This document shows, one piece after another, positions 10,615 to 17,135 of a stretch of DNA of 24,569 nt. Source of the DNA: a virus; the IMG/VR virus record IMGVR_UViG_3300022752_000379, positions 1 to 24,569 of that record; one strand, written 5' to 3'. Both the position numbers and the translations under genes were made by a program. The notes under the pieces are model-generated. The model made no database searches. It was not told where the DNA came from and saw only the letters and a program-made list of their open reading frames with translations. Each line of letters begins with the position of its first letter. Positions within the stretch are counted from its first letter, which is position 1.

Positions 10615-10643
10615 ATTATACCTCCCATGAGCATGGAAGTCAA
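10615..10643 (-). promoter_or_regulatory. Sigma70-like promoter (leaderless transcript)
   Basis: TTGACT (10643-10638), 17-bp spacer, TATAAT (10620-10615). The start codon at 10608 is 6 nt downstream of the -10 box. GGGAGG overlaps the spacer end and could serve only transcripts from further upstream. Confidence 0.93.
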
Positions 10644-10664
10644 GACTTATAATTAAAATGGTAT

Positions 10665-11093
10665 CTAAATTACTTGCTGTGCTTCAATATGACGGAGGTA
10701 CAGTCTATATAGGCCCACTTGCATTCCGAAACTTTCTATCTCCCAAGGGCTAAAGAAGTAGTTTTCCGAGTTAGCCTCGTCAGCTTCGTACTTCTTACCG
10801 TGCCAGCTACAATACTTACCGTGATCTACGAGTTCGCCATTAGCATACTGCTTGACATGCACCATCTCATGAGCGAGAACCGCAATCGGATCTTCCTCGC
10901 CAGACTCCTCGTCGTTATCTTCGATACCTACAATAAAATAGGGATACACGTCTTCGTCATGGTACTCACAGTACCCGGCTACAGGCATATCGGGATAAAC
11001 ACCGACTACAATAATGGTAGAGTCAGGAATGCCAAGCTTAGCGGCATAGAACTCGGCGGCTTCCTTAAATTGCTCGTTGTCACAAATAATCAT
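10665..11093 (-). CDS. Putative zinc metallopeptidase (zincin)
   Basis: 142 aa. The ATG at 11093 has AAAGGA upstream; a longer frame reads through the promoter. HEMVH (75-79, HExxH) supplies two zinc ligands and the catalytic glutamate, and SPWEIESF (116-122) supplies a likely third glutamate ligand. No signal peptide is seen, so it would act in the cytoplasm. The length and the HExxH...PWEIE arrangement recall SprT- or IrrE-like minimal zincins, but the family is not certain. It is the only gene of its transcript. The substrate could be a host protein or a capsid/tail precursor. Confidence 0.83.
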   Translation of the reverse strand: MIICDNEQFKEAAEFYAAKLGIPDSTIIVVGVYPDMPVAGYCEYHDEDVYPYFIVGIEDNDEESGEEDPIAVLAHEMVHVKQYANGELVDHGKYCSWHGKKYEADEANSENYFFSPWEIESFGMQVGLYRLYLRHIEAQQVI

Positions 11094-11121
11094 AAGGAAG
11101 TCCTTTCGTTTCAAGATAACT

Positions 11122-11150
11122 GTTATAACATACTTAGGGGTCGGTGTCAA
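11122..11150 (-). promoter_or_regulatory. Sigma70-like promoter, -35 box inside an inverted repeat
   Basis: TTGACA (11150-11145), 17-bp spacer, TATAAC (11127-11122). A 9-bp inverted repeat GGGGTCGGT / ACCGACCCC (11137-11145 with 11163-11171) encloses the -35 region. Confidence 0.9.
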
Positions 11151-11177
11151 TGATTATTTTTAACCGACCCCCGTATT

Positions 11178-11498
11178 TCACATCGCGGTCTTGACGACAT
11201 TACGAAGCTTCACGAGATCTTCTAGTACGAGCTTATCGAGACCCTTGAAAGTCACGTTAAGCATGGACTCGATTTCAGCAGCAATAGCTGCCTTCGATTC
11301 CGCGGGAGCCTTAGTCACCTTCGGCTTGTCAGTAGACACCTTAGGCTCATAAGGAAGCTCCATCGAGCGAACCTTTGCAACGACGCTTCGAATGCTAATG
11401 TTGTGCTTGAGAGCAAAGACATTAGCCATATCGTAGGTAATAACGCCCATCGACTTGAGTTCGTTGAGCATCTTTTCAGTGTAGTTAATCTTAGACAT
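11178..11498 (-). CDS. Small HTH-type phage protein, paralog family member
   Basis: 106 aa, ATG with AAGGGG upstream. Residues about 5-45 (MLNELKSMGVITYDMANVFALKHNISIRSVVAKVRSMELPY) match the helix-turn-helix plan of the proteins at 9422 and 24216. They are followed by a Lys/Pro-rich linker and a C-terminal helix pair (GLDKLVLEDLVKLRNVVKTA). Single-gene transcript from promoter 11523-11551. Probably nucleic-acid binding, by inference. Confidence 0.85.
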   Translation of the reverse strand: MSKINYTEKMLNELKSMGVITYDMANVFALKHNISIRSVVAKVRSMELPYEPKVSTDKPKVTKAPAESKAAIAAEIESMLNVTFKGLDKLVLEDLVKLRNVVKTAM

Positions 11499-11522
11499 TT
11501 CGTTTCCCCTTCTGATGCAATC

Positions 11523-11551
11523 AATATAATCGAATCAGGCTGAAAGGTCAA
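11523..11551 (-). promoter_or_regulatory. Sigma70-like promoter
   Basis: TTGACC (11551-11546), 17-bp spacer, TATATT (11528-11523), upstream AAAAATAGGTG. Confidence 0.91.
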
Positions 11552-11561
11552 CACCTATTTT

Positions 11562-11717
11562 TTATTTGCTTGACTGAAGTACCATAGCATCAGCTACAGC
11601 GTATGAGTCCTTAGCCATATCGTGAACAGAGTACTTTTCCAGAGAGCCCAAAGACTTCTCTAGTAGAACCTGCATGGCTTGAGACGCGATGAAATCGCGC
11701 AGCTTAATATCGGTCAT
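11562..11717 (-). CDS. Small conserved phage protein
   Basis: 51 aa (MTDIKLRDFIASQAMQVLLE...YAVADAMVLQSSK). Short proteins beginning with a (K)xRDxIAxxAMQ motif and ending YxVADAM are frequent in phages and remain uncharacterised. The ATG overlaps the upstream stop (ATGA). Last gene of the operon from promoter 12279-12307. Confidence 0.82.
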   Translation of the reverse strand: MTDIKLRDFIASQAMQVLLEKSLGSLEKYSVHDMAKDSYAVADAMVLQSSK

Positions 11718-11923
11718 GCGCTAGGGTCTCGATACCACTCAAGAATGAGATCAAGAGCTTCAATGTGCTTGACAATCAACGCCTTATCGTAGGCTTCATT
11801 GCAGGAGAAGATACCAATATGTCCGCCTTCAAGATCTTCCAGAAACTGCTCACGAGTCTCCTGAAGATCAGTAAATACGATATTAGAAACCTGTTCTCCG
11901 TCTAGTACTAAAGAAATATCCAT
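11714..11923 (-). CDS. Small acidic hypothetical protein
   Basis: 69 aa. The ATG at 11923 (MDISLVLDGEQ) is chosen because GAGGAG lies 9 nt upstream. The site lies within the end of the preceding gene, giving a 41-nt overlap. Alpha/beta pattern, no recognised family. Confidence 0.78.
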   Translation of the reverse strand: MDISLVLDGEQVSNIVFTDLQETREQFLEDLEGGHIGIFSCNEAYDKALIVKHIEALDLILEWYRDPSA

Positions 11924-12170
11924 TGTTATTACACTCCTCAATGTTATTGTCAGCTAGAGCCGAGGCATAGCCTTGGTCAAACGAGTCATCTGATGCGTCA
12001 GAAAGTCCGGCGTTATACCCGTGGTCATGACCTTCGTCATATCCAGAATCGTGGGCATCTTCTACAGCCTCTTCCATGAGCTGTGCAATGGCTTCGCGCT
12101 GCGATGCATTAATAAAGCCGTTCTCAACCCATTGGTCAAGATTGGCAGTTACGTGGCTTGATAGTTCCAT
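11883..12170 (-). CDS. Phage protein with Gly-Tyr repeats
   Basis: 95 aa, ATG at 12170 with AGGAAG upstream. The N-terminal 35 residues are helical. Then comes a run of DSGYDEGHDHGYNAG and DQGYASA, a repeated (D/N)xGY motif seen in short phage proteins of unknown role, perhaps a turn-rich binding segment. The overlap with the next gene covers its last 13 codons. Confidence 0.8.
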   Translation of the reverse strand: MELSSHVTANLDQWVENGFINASQREAIAQLMEEAVEDAHDSGYDEGHDHGYNAGLSDASDDSFDQGYASALADNNIEECNNNGYFFSTRRRTGF

Positions 12171-12258
12171 GTTTAATCTTCCTAGAATAGAGTTTCTTAG
12201 ACTTCACAGCCTTAGGCTTGTTAAATTTCCACAGGTTGCGGGCGATAGGGTTACGCAT
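12136..12258 (-). CDS. 40-aa highly basic phage protein
   Basis: MRNPIARNLWKFNKPKAVKS... with Lys/Arg throughout and a single Cys near the end. Strong ribosome binding site AAGGAGG. Similar MRNPIAKN...FNKPK peptides occur in many phages with unknown role. It is the first gene behind promoter 12279-12307 and overlaps the next by 35 nt. Confidence 0.8.
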   Translation of the reverse strand: MRNPIARNLWKFNKPKAVKSKKLYSRKIKHGTIKPRNCQS

Positions 12259-12278
12259 AGCTTCCTCCTTATTCGCCC

Positions 12279-12307
12279 ACTATACCCTAATCAGCCTTGA
12301 GAGTCAA
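12279..12307 (-). promoter_or_regulatory. Sigma70-like promoter
   Basis: TTGACT (12307-12302), 17-bp spacer, TATAGT (12284-12279). The -35 box lies inside the last codons of the gene ending at 12291. Confidence 0.92.
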
Positions 12308-12614
12308 CACCAATTTCCACGAAGGTCATACTTGATCCCTCGTCTTCATCGTAGAAATCGAACTCACAGCCGCACGGCGTTCCTAGCATCCACTCAATCT
12401 TTTCAATTGGTGAGTACTGATCGTAGGTTTGAGGCTTGAAATCATCTCGGTATTCGTCGTACTCAGCATCTACAGTTAGTGTAGCCTGCTTATACTGCTC
12501 TTCGGTAAGCTTACAACTGTTGCATACGCACTGTTCTAGCATATTCAGAAGATGCTCGATATGATCAGATTTGAACTGCCAGCCCGGAACTGACATTTTC
12601 TCAAGAACTAGCAT
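12291..12614 (-). CDS. Hypothetical protein with paired cysteines
   Basis: 107 aa, ATG overlapping the upstream stop; GGAG is only 3 nt away, so translation is probably coupled. Cysteines in CVCNSC (29-34) and CGC (about 80-82) could bind a metal ion. Acidic C-terminus. No family recognised. Confidence 0.78.
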   Translation of the reverse strand: MLVLEKMSVPGWQFKSDHIEHLLNMLEQCVCNSCKLTEEQYKQATLTVDAEYDEYRDDFKPQTYDQYSPIEKIEWMLGTPCGCEFDFYDEDEGSSMTFVEIGVDSQG

Positions 12615-12868
12615 TCGCTCCAGAGTCCTTTGTTTTGAGGTACATCAGGTACAATAACGTATCCCATGTCGTGATTATAAAATACTAAACGATCCGCATC
12701 GGTCACCTTGAAAGCGGTCCGAGGAGGAATACCATAGTACTTGAAGATTAGATCATGAGGAGGTTCTACACCACCCCATAGAGTGTCCACTAGTTCTACG
12801 ATCTCATTTCGTTCTGGATGAATATCACCATTACGATCTTCCCATTCAGGAATACGTAGCTTATACAT
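12608..12868 (-). CDS. Hypothetical protein
   Basis: 86 aa, AGGAG before the ATG at 12868, which overlaps the end of the HAD gene. Beta-rich, Pro-rich middle (GGVEPPHDLIFKYYGIPPRTAF). No recognised family. Confidence 0.8.
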   Translation of the reverse strand: MYKLRIPEWEDRNGDIHPERNEIVELVDTLWGGVEPPHDLIFKYYGIPPRTAFKVTDADRLVFYNHDMGYVIVPDVPQNKGLWSEC

Positions 12869-13361
12869 TAATAAAACTCCTAACTTGCGCTAGTACTGAC
12901 TTATACTCGTCAGGGTGGTACACGATACCGTGTCCACCAGCAGCAATAAACTTTTCAATATTTGGGGCGTGATCGTCGATAAGAAACGCCTTCTTGTGAG
13001 CTAGACGCGCCTTCATTGCTCCACTACTAGTGATGCAGAAAGCCACAGGCTCTAGTGATGGAAAGTTGTTGTCGATGCTTTCCTTCTTCTGACGAGCGAC
13101 TTCCCCACGAGACTTATGAAATGATCCGCCAGAAGTAAGAATTGCCACATGACAACGCATAGCCTGAATACCCGCTACGAGTTCATGTGCATTTTCTAGT
13201 GGTGGAATGGTTGCAAATCCATTGCGCTCCACGAAATCTGGAAGATAGGACTTGAAGAGCTTATTGCGATCAGCCATTGGAAACTGAATTCCGGTGTGCT
13301 CCTGGAGTGCTGAATGAAGATCAAACAGCACTCCATCCATATCAAGATACACCAATTTCAC
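12861..13361 (-). CDS. HAD-superfamily phosphatase, 5'(3')-nucleotidase-like
   Basis: 166 aa. A GTG start at 13361 (VKLVYLDMDGV) with GAGGAGAA upstream fits the motif far better than the ATG at 13427, which would put 22 extra residues before the catalytic strand. HAD motif I is DMDG (7-10, nucleophile Asp7, acid Asp9), motif II is the Thr of ILTSGG (76), motif III is Lys123/124, and motif IV is IDDH (129-130). Length and motifs resemble deoxyribonucleotidases (NT5C-like). It overlaps the HD gene by 20 nt, and the pair may remodel nucleotide pools. Confidence 0.85.
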   Translation of the reverse strand: MKLVYLDMDGVLFDLHSALQEHTGIQFPMADRNKLFKSYLPDFVERNGFATIPPLENAHELVAGIQAMRCHVAILTSGGSFHKSRGEVARQKKESIDNNFPSLEPVAFCITSSGAMKARLAHKKAFLIDDHAPNIEKFIAAGGHGIVYHPDEYKSVLAQVRSFINV

Positions 13362-13797
13362 TAAGCTTCTCCTCGATTGTGTCTCGAAATGCACGATACT
13401 TGAGCATTCGACGTTCGGTCTTTGCATCCATGATAACGCGACCTTCCATCATATTGTGACGAAGATCACACAGCTTGACTTTCATAGCATCAATGCTGTC
13501 AAGCACATTGCGCTGGTAGTCTCCATAGTTCATACCCTTGAAGCGAGAAAGCTTGAGAATGCCATTCGCAACGCGGATATTGAAGTTATCATAAAGGAAT
13601 TGCCAAGTTACTTCCGTATCTTCTAGCAGATCATGACCTGCTGCAATGCAGAGTAGCTCCTCGTCCTCATGACCCCAACGCTGGCGAGTGAACTCGGTCA
13701 CAGCCATGATATGAAAGATGTAGGGTACACCAGCGAGATCGACCTGCCCATCATGGGCCTCGACAGCAAGCTCTAGCATTTCACTAAGCATTCGCAT
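13342..13797 (-). CDS. HD-domain phosphohydrolase, SpoT/MESH1-like
   Basis: 151 aa from the ATG at 13797 (AGGAGGAC upstream). His15 in AVEAHDGQVD, His29 in PYIFH, His55-Asp56 in GHDLLEDT and Asp111 in KLCDLRHNM match the metal-binding HD layout of (p)ppGpp hydrolases (AH.GQ.D..G.PYI.H, HD..EDT, K..DL.HN). A stand-alone hydrolase domain of this size would remove (p)ppGpp or a related nucleotide and so blunt the stringent response. This is inferred from motifs; other nucleotide pyrophosphates are possible substrates. The neighbouring HAD gene supports a nucleotide role. Confidence 0.83.
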   Translation of the reverse strand: MRMLSEMLELAVEAHDGQVDLAGVPYIFHIMAVTEFTRQRWGHEDEELLCIAAGHDLLEDTEVTWQFLYDNFNIRVANGILKLSRFKGMNYGDYQRNVLDSIDAMKVKLCDLRHNMMEGRVIMDAKTERRMLKYRAFRDTIEEKLSEIGVS

Positions 13798-13916
13798 TAG
13801 AAGTCCTCCTGTAGCTTTTGCATTACGCCCCACCAGTAGTTCTTGAACTTCTGATTGCGAGCACGAGTATAGGCCCCGTAAGCACGATACCAACGAGAGT
13901 AAACATCAACTTGCAT
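13797..13916 (-). CDS. 39-aa basic, aromatic protein
   Basis: MQVDVYSRWYRAYGAYTRARNQKFKNYWWGVMQKLQEDF, with many Tyr, Trp and Arg. GAGGAAGA lies before the ATG, inside the end of the upstream gene, and the stop overlaps the HD gene start (TAATG). No known family. Confidence 0.72.
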   Translation of the reverse strand: MQVDVYSRWYRAYGAYTRARNQKFKNYWWGVMQKLQEDF

Positions 13917-14184
13917 CTTCTTCTTCCTTATAGCAGTCAACACACACGCTATCGGTCATATTACTAGCGTCAAGAGACATGTCACAATTATCTACGGTCC
14001 ATCCGCAATTTGCACAAGTGAACATCATGGAGTCTACAATGTCAAGAATCTCTGACTCGTTTCGTCCGTAAAATTCTCTGTCGATTTCACCATCTTCAAT
14101 TAGGTAATCAATACCAATCAGAATATCCTGTGAAGTACCACAAATCCGTTCATAGATAAGATTGGCTACTTGCTCTTTGGTCAT
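13906..14184 (-). CDS. Small zinc-ribbon protein
   Basis: 92 aa. The ATG at 14184 has AAGGAGAT upstream; a longer frame would run across the promoter. The C-terminal CANC (57-60), Cys67 and CVDC (81-84) form a likely zinc ribbon, and the N-terminal half is helical. First gene of the operon from promoter 14204-14232, which continues into the HD and HAD genes. Confidence 0.82.
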   Translation of the reverse strand: MTKEQVANLIYERICGTSQDILIGIDYLIEDGEIDREFYGRNESEILDIVDSMMFTCANCGWTVDNCDMSLDASNMTDSVCVDCYKEEEDAS

Positions 14185-14203
14185 TTCTATCTCCTTATGT
14201 CCC

Positions 14204-14232
14204 ATAATACAAAAAATGGCCCCCGTTGTCAA
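14204..14232 (-). promoter_or_regulatory. Sigma70-like promoter nested in a terminator
   Basis: TTGACA (14232-14227), 17-bp spacer, TATTAT (14209-14204). The -35 box occupies part of the loop of the terminator hairpin 14213-14242. Confidence 0.92.
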
Positions 14233-14242
14233 GGGCCATTTT
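14210..14242 (-). terminator. Terminator whose loop holds a -35 box
   Basis: A perfect 10-bp stem AAAATGGCCC / GGGCCATTTT (14213-14222 with 14233-14242) and a 10-nt loop, followed by TT to make a T6 run. It ends the operon whose last gene stops at 14246. Confidence 0.92.
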
Positions 14243-14245
14243 AAG

Positions 14246-14557
14246 TTATGCTTCTACCCAGTGATAATTAGACTCTTCCATAAGAGTTTCCGAGCCATCA
14301 TATTCTTCAATACGAAATCGGACACCAATAGGAACCCAATGAACAGTAAGCCCGTCAAGCCCTCCAAGATAAGCATCTGGATAGCGTTGTGCAGCAATAC
14401 GAGCAATTTCCTTATCAGATTTACCATCAAGAAGAGCCTGTGCAATCTCAGGGTCGAAAAGCATATCCTCATCGTATTCCCATGAGTACCAGCCTGCGCC
14501 GTACCCATGAGAAACTAGAACCGCTACTTCTCCATCAATAATAAGCTTATCCGGCAT
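14246..14557 (-). CDS. Conserved phage hypothetical protein
   Basis: 103 aa, AGGAAG before the ATG at 14557. It begins MPDKLIIDGEVAVLVSHGYGAGWYSW and includes DPEIAQALLDGKSDKEIARIA; proteins of this pattern are common in large phages and lack a known function. The C-terminus (VHWVPIGVRFRIEEYDGSE) looks like a small beta-sheet. Overlaps the previous gene by 11 nt. Confidence 0.86.
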   Translation of the reverse strand: MPDKLIIDGEVAVLVSHGYGAGWYSWEYDEDMLFDPEIAQALLDGKSDKEIARIAAQRYPDAYLGGLDGLTVHWVPIGVRFRIEEYDGSETLMEESNYHWVEA

Positions 14558-14837
14558 TGAAACTTCCTAGAACTGTGCCAGCGGGGCCATCATAGCCATC
14601 CGCTAGAAATTGAACTTCTACATGATCGGGTGAGGTCCAAGAACTCGAACAATAGTCAAGAACTCTTCCATCTTCTAGATGCCAGAGCCACTTTGACCCA
14701 TTCCAGATTTTAGTACCCAAATCCCAATTATCTGGATAGATATAACGTGCCTCTTCTTCCGTCTCTGCGGCAACGATCGCCGAGTCGAAAGTATCCCAGC
14801 CGTTATTTTCAGACTGTGAAATAAGCCAAAGTTTCAT
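14547..14837 (-). CDS. Hypothetical phage protein
   Basis: 96 aa, start MKLWLISQSENNGWDTFDSAIVAAETEEEARYIYP, a beta-alpha pattern typical of small phage proteins that share the VAAETEEEAR segment. AGGAAC upstream of the ATG. Function unknown. Confidence 0.86.
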   Translation of the reverse strand: MKLWLISQSENNGWDTFDSAIVAAETEEEARYIYPDNWDLGTKIWNGSKWLWHLEDGRVLDYCSSSWTSPDHVEVQFLADGYDGPAGTVLGSFNAG

Positions 14838-14998
14838 TAGTTGTAGTTCCTATCACGAGTTGTAAACTTATCTAGATTATTTACTAGAAACTCATGGATG
14901 ATCTGAAAATCATCATCTTCATCTAGACAACATCCAAGTTTATTAATAAGTAGATCATGTAGATCTACAGCTATACTATCAATATCATCGGGACTCAT
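14837..14998 (-). CDS. 53-aa acidic hypothetical protein
   Basis: MSPDDIDSIAVDLHDLLINKLG..., helical and acidic. The ATG overlaps the upstream stop by 4 nt and the stop overlaps the next start by 1 nt, so translation is coupled. No family recognised. Confidence 0.75.
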   Translation of the reverse strand: MSPDDIDSIAVDLHDLLINKLGCCLDEDDDFQIIHEFLVNNLDKFTTRDRNYN

Positions 14999-15192
14999 GC
15001 TCTGTACTCCATTTCAATTTCTTCTGCCCATTGACGAGCTTCAACCTCGGCCTCTTCACGAGTCGCGTAGCGACCCATGCCAGTGTCATAAGGCTCCCAG
15101 AAGGGACCAAAGTCCTCTTCTTCGTTCAGCCACATATGCACTGCGAAAAAGCCGCTCATACCTTCAGTAACAGTGATGAAGTTCTTAATCAT
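14995..15192 (-). CDS. Small conserved phage protein
   Basis: 65 aa, strong AAGGAGAG before the ATG. FFAVHMWLNEEEDFGPFWEPYDTGMGRYATREEAEVEARQWAEEIE matches short phage proteins with a strand pair and one long helix, function unknown. First gene behind promoter 15214-15242. Confidence 0.87.
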   Translation of the reverse strand: MIKNFITVTEGMSGFFAVHMWLNEEEDFGPFWEPYDTGMGRYATREEAEVEARQWAEEIEMEYRA

Positions 15193-15213
15193 GGTTTCTC
15201 TCCTTATGTAGCC

Positions 15214-15242
15214 ATTCTAATCGAATGAGCACTCAAAGTCAA
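15214..15242 (-). promoter_or_regulatory. Sigma70-like promoter
   Basis: TTGACT (15242-15237), 17-bp spacer, TAGAAT (15219-15214). The TGA stop of the preceding gene lies inside the -35 box. Confidence 0.9.
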
Positions 15243-15412
15243 GGATTGTATTCAACAATCTTAATATCTTGCTCGTTACCATACTGCTTCCACGCCTCTA
15301 CAGCCTCTTCCGCATCCTCTAAGCTCATGACTGCTACTCGAAGATTCTCAATAGGCCCCTCGCACATGTAGTTCCAATCTTCACCTAGCTTTACCATAAT
15401 TGCATAATTCAT
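15239..15412 (-). CDS. 57-aa hypothetical protein
   Basis: MNYAIMVKLGEDWNYMCEGPIENLRVAVMSLEDAEEAVEAWKQYG..., a beta-alpha pattern like the other small proteins of this region. The ATG overlaps the upstream stop by 4 nt. Confidence 0.78.
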   Translation of the reverse strand: MNYAIMVKLGEDWNYMCEGPIENLRVAVMSLEDAEEAVEAWKQYGNEQDIKIVEYNP

Positions 15413-15639
15413 GAGAACACTCTATCCATATATTCTTTTACATCTTCTTGCATAAACTTCTCGGACTCTAGAATATCCACTAGATGCTTTAGTGCCCGTA
15501 CGCTCATAGTACTAAGAGTTACTGTAGTACTATAGACGGAGTACTCAAAGTCAACACTCCAAAGTTTACTTTCCTGTACGAGAGCCTGCACAGCGTGCAG
15601 AAACTCGTTGTTTACTGCCTCAATTTTCAGTGTATACAT
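15409..15639 (-). CDS. Hypothetical protein
   Basis: 76 aa, AGGGGA before the ATG at 15639, which lies inside the end of the pentapeptide-repeat gene. MYTLKIEAVNNEFLHAVQALVQES is followed by a long C-terminal helix. No family. Confidence 0.8.
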   Translation of the reverse strand: MYTLKIEAVNNEFLHAVQALVQESKLWSVDFEYSVYSTTVTLSTMSVRALKHLVDILESEKFMQEDVKEYMDRVFS

Positions 15640-16189
15640 AATATCCCCTGTCTTTCAACATGTGAAAGATCCATTGTTTGTTTCTTCTCCAGAACTTAGC
15701 CGCTCGAAGCCCTTCGCCACTTGCAGCGAGTCTTTCATCAGCTTTCCAGAAAAAGTCGATTGTGTTAAATTCGCACCCTACTTGCATATGGCCATTGTCT
15801 AGCACTGTAAGAGGATATTCGATGCCCTGCACTAGTAACGGAGGAGAGTTTATGAGAGTACCCTGCCACTCGACGTTAATAAAGCTAGAGCCTGTAAAGT
15901 CTACGGTTGAAAGAAGCACGTCTTTCATTTCTGCACAGGTAAAGTTGCAGTTCTTGAATTGACTAGAGAAGAAGTAGGTTCCGTGAAACTTCGCATAGGT
16001 AAAGTCACAGTTCTCAAAGCGCGCACCTGTAATGTAGGCACGCGTGAAGTCGGCTGCGGAGAAATCGCAGTCTGTAAAAATTGCACCAAGAAAGTCGGCT
16101 CTTTCGAACCGACTTTCAGAGAAGTCATGATTGTGGTATTCTGCCAGTCTGTAGTCTTTAGACACGATATAGTTCGTTCCTAGGCACAT
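15620..16189 (-). CDS. Pentapeptide-repeat protein
   Basis: 189 aa. Residues about 21-120 contain repeated A(D/N)LxX-type units: FSESRFERADFLGAIFTDCDF, ADFTRAYITGARFENCDFTYAKFHGTYF, FKNCNFTCAEMKDVLLSTVDF. Such repeats form a right-handed square beta-helix. The C-terminal 60 residues are non-repetitive and end in a helical basic segment. DNA-mimicking pentapeptide proteins can shield or inhibit gyrase, but many have other roles, so a gyrase function is speculative. AAGG lies 11 nt before the ATG. Confidence 0.88.
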   Translation of the reverse strand: MCLGTNYIVSKDYRLAEYHNHDFSESRFERADFLGAIFTDCDFSAADFTRAYITGARFENCDFTYAKFHGTYFFSSQFKNCNFTCAEMKDVLLSTVDFTGSSFINVEWQGTLINSPPLLVQGIEYPLTVLDNGHMQVGCEFNTIDFFWKADERLAASGEGLRAAKFWRRNKQWIFHMLKDRGYYVYTEN

Positions 16190-16334
16190 ATGAGTGCCGG
16201 CCTTCGTACTTTACTTCGGCATACACAACGTCGTTCACGACTCCTGCAAGAGTTACAAACTCTACAGGAATGTCATGATCCTTGTTGCGCCAGACGTACT
16301 TGGGCTTGCGAAAGAGTTTGAGTAGATTAAACAT
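16158..16334 (-). CDS. 58-aa basic hypothetical protein
   Basis: The ATG at 16334 (MFNLLKLFRKPKYVW) has GAGGCA upstream and overlaps the previous gene by 8 nt. The second half (VEFVTLAGVVNDVVYAEVKYEGRHSYVPRNELY) looks like an SH3-like beta-barrel. Function unknown. Confidence 0.78.
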   Translation of the reverse strand: MFNLLKLFRKPKYVWRNKDHDIPVEFVTLAGVVNDVVYAEVKYEGRHSYVPRNELYRV

Positions 16335-16569
16335 TGGTTGCCTCAAAAGCATTCTTACGAGTCCAATAGCAATCATATAGATCTACTTTAATTTGAACAA
16401 TATGACAGCCAATTCGTTTCCAGTCTTCCCATAGAGGATTATTCTCTTTTTGATACTCCTCTACCTGCGCCATAGTACTCTGCACTGTATACATGAGTAA
16501 ATGACCATCAGGATTACGAACACAGGCTGCTAGTCGGTTTTTGCATTCCACTTTAGGATACTGATCCAT
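16327..16569 (-). CDS. Hypothetical protein
   Basis: 80 aa, ATG at 16569 overlapping the upstream TGA (TGATG); a GTG one codon earlier is possible. Three cysteines without a clear metal-binding spacing. No family. Confidence 0.78.
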   Translation of the reverse strand: MDQYPKVECKNRLAACVRNPDGHLLMYTVQSTMAQVEEYQKENNPLWEDWKRIGCHIVQIKVDLYDCYWTRKNAFEATNV

Positions 16570-16910
16570 CACTTCATACGCTCCATCTGAAAGGCGAAGT
16601 CTTCCTCGAAAGAACCACCACCCATACGAATAGAGTCGTGCTCTTCACCGTTATACTCTTCCCAGAAGTAGTTCAGCTGATCGTCAGTGCAAACGCGATC
16701 CCACTCTTCGTACTGCTCATCTTCATCCTCGCTCTCGGGCTCCCAAGAGCTATCGACGTAATCCCAGCCGTACATAGCTGCGTTATCAATCGCAGCATAC
16801 CAGCAGGCTTCATCCAGAGCAGAGTCAGGAGTACCAGTCTCAAACAGAACAGCTTCGGCGAAGTTAGTGCCGACAGTCTTAGCGGAACCCCGCAGAATAA
16901 TCTTACGCAT
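16569..16910 (-). CDS. Acidic hypothetical protein
   Basis: 113 aa, AAGGA before the ATG. Very acidic middle (EPESEDEDEQYEEWD). The N-terminus MRKIILRGSAKTVGTNFAEAVLFETGTPDSALDEACWYAAIDNAAMYGWDYV resembles short conserved phage proteins of unknown role. Confidence 0.84.
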   Translation of the reverse strand: MRKIILRGSAKTVGTNFAEAVLFETGTPDSALDEACWYAAIDNAAMYGWDYVDSSWEPESEDEDEQYEEWDRVCTDDQLNYFWEEYNGEEHDSIRMGGGSFEEDFAFQMERMK

Positions 16911-16912
16911 GT

Positions 16913-17068
16913 TTAGTCCTTAATGTTAGCGAGTTCAATGATAAGACGAAGGGCCTCTTGCCGAGCAATAATACTGTATACACCTTGTGTAGGCCGGCTC
17001 TTAATAATACGATCATTAAGTTCGGCTTCCCGGTTAATATGCTGAATTTGCTTAAGTGTGAGCTTCAT
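16913..17068 (-). CDS. 51-aa hypothetical protein
   Basis: MKLTLKQIQHINREAELNDRIIKSRPTQGVYSIIARQEALRLIIELANIKD, helical and basic. AAGGAGA lies before the ATG. First gene behind promoter 17089-17117. Confidence 0.8.
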   Translation of the reverse strand: MKLTLKQIQHINREAELNDRIIKSRPTQGVYSIIARQEALRLIIELANIKD

Positions 17069-17088
17069 TTCTGTCTCCTTATGCTCAT

Positions 17089-17117
17089 AATATAGGGGAT
17101 TGACACGAAGATGTCAA
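17089..17117 (-). promoter_or_regulatory. Sigma70-like promoter inside a hairpin
   Basis: TTGACA (17117-17112), 17-bp spacer, TATATT (17094-17089). The -35 box and spacer form the 13-bp hairpin listed next. Confidence 0.91.
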
Positions 17118-17124
17118 CCCCCTA
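17091..17124 (-). terminator. Terminator-like hairpin fused to a promoter
   Basis: On the minus strand TAGGGGGTTGACA (17124-17112) pairs with TGTCAATCCCCTA (17105-17093) around TCTTCG, 13 bp with one G-T. The downstream tract is TATTAT, not a clean T-run, so termination may be partial. It follows the stop of the nicotinamide phosphoribosyltransferase gene. Confidence 0.75.
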
Positions 17125-17135
17125 TTTAGGCTTAG

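Noticed and set aside
14634-14662. TTGACT-like box on the minus strand
   Set aside because: No -10 box at 16-18 bp and it lies within a gene.
15519-15556. TTGACT followed by TATAGT on the minus strand
   Set aside because: The spacer is only 14 bp and the site lies inside a conserved-looking coding region; all accepted promoters have 17 bp.
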